Under the pieces are notes generated by a model that was not told where the DNA came from, did not search any database, and saw only the letters and a program-made list of their open reading frames with translations. The position numbers were made by a program, and so were the translations under genes. Of a stretch of DNA of 5,493 bases, positions 5,251 through 5,493 are shown in pieces (position 1 is the first letter of the stretch; each line of letters opens with the position of its first letter). This DNA is from Planctomycetota bacterium. Lineage in GTDB: Bacteria; Planctomycetota; Planctomycetia; Isosphaerales; Isosphaeraceae. The stretch is from assembly GCA_021807585.1 (NCBI GenBank), contig JAKBCQ010000244.1, positions 1 through 5,493 of the forward strand. The letters run 5' to 3'.

Positions 5251-5493
5251 ATCGATAAAAGGTAGGTCGATCGTCGATCCGCTTGAAATCAACGCGCAAC
5301 TGGTTGAGCGAATCCTTATCGGTTTTTTGCGGAACGAAACGACTCGCGTCGGTTTCACGCGGGCCGTGCTTGGGCTTTCGGGGGGGATCGATTCGTCCCT
5401 CTCGGCGTATCTCGCGGCGCGTGCACTCGGCCCCGAAAACGTTCTCGGCGTGATGATGCCCTACGCAACGTCCTCGCGCGAAACGAACGCGCA
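5243..5493 (+). CDS. nadE: NAD+ synthase, N-terminal part (runs off the window)
   Basis: The first 83 residues of an adenylating ATP-pyrophosphatase, cut by the window edge. [11 protein letters not shown] (P-loop SGGIDSS at residues 46-52) binds the pyrophosphate of ATP. It is followed by [28 protein letters not shown], the order seen in NadE, whose members carry a V-x-MPY-x-TSS stretch here. The enzyme amidates deamido-NAD+ to NAD+ using ATP and ammonia. There is no room for an N-terminal amidase domain in the same chain; that activity is instead encoded by the overlapping upstream gene. The start ATG lies within the upstream stop region (8-nt overlap ending at 5250) and has its own AAGGA site. 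GMP synthetase and other SGG-type ATPases share the P-loop, but the MPY..TSS sequence and the neighbour favour NadE. The C-terminal half cannot be judged. Confidence 0.9.
   Translation, partial: MYESIKGRSIVDPLEINAQLVERILIGFLRNETTRVGFTRAVLGLSGGIDSSLSAYLAARALGPENVLGVMMPYATSSRETNA

Noticed and set aside
5230..5260. Frameshift breaking a fused NAD+ synthetase gene
   Set aside because: The synthase has its own ATG and a well-placed AAGGA site, and the amidase ends at the expected domain boundary; two genuine genes are the simpler reading, though relatives should be checked.

Overview
The window looks like chromosomal DNA of a planctomycete, possibly of the Isosphaeraceae/Gemmata kind. This rests on three things: GC-rich coding DNA with exported 'plastocyanin-like' proteins, a DUF1573 protein with planctomycete-style tandem Ig-like repeats, and two copies of an intergenic inverted repeat with the core ACCCGACGCGCAAGCGA, which I associate with planctomycete genomes from memory. 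The assignment is an inference and was not tested by any search. All five genes lie on the + strand; the last runs off the right edge.

Left part (1-2850): two paralogous exported proteins (14-976 and 1971-2825) share a cupredoxin-like core, with an SSDPVGHN histidine loop and a C-x2-H-x2-M-x4-M metal-loop candidate. The first is a predicted lipoprotein with a Gly-rich linker; the second has an ordinary signal peptide or N-terminal anchor. The first gene ends in a textbook intrinsic terminator. About 1 kb of non-coding DNA separates the two. It holds the first inverted-repeat element, a degenerate direct-repeat pair, an AT-rich hairpin and, just before the second paralogue, a perfect extended -10 promoter. 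That promoter places the second gene's start at 1971, not at the upstream GTG at 1803.

Middle part (2850-4345): a secreted DUF1573/ASH-repeat protein (3037-4047) follows a short spacer containing two small hairpins. A strong stem-loop without a T-tract lies just after its stop, and then the second inverted-repeat element.

Right part (4345-5493): a nitrilase-fold amidase with an intact Glu-Lys-Cys triad overlaps by 8 nt the start of an NAD+ synthase (SGGIDSS ATP-pyrophosphatase motif). Together they look like a glutamine-dependent NAD+ synthetase encoded as two adjacent polypeptides instead of the usual fusion: the amidase would release ammonia from glutamine and the synthase would use it to amidate deamido-NAD+.

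I see no tRNA, rRNA, CRISPR array, transposase or defence gene. The points most worth a second look are the inverted-repeat family (conserved arms, unrelated spacers), the split NAD+ synthetase, the paired cupredoxin-like paralogues and a marked excess of the palindrome CGATCG.
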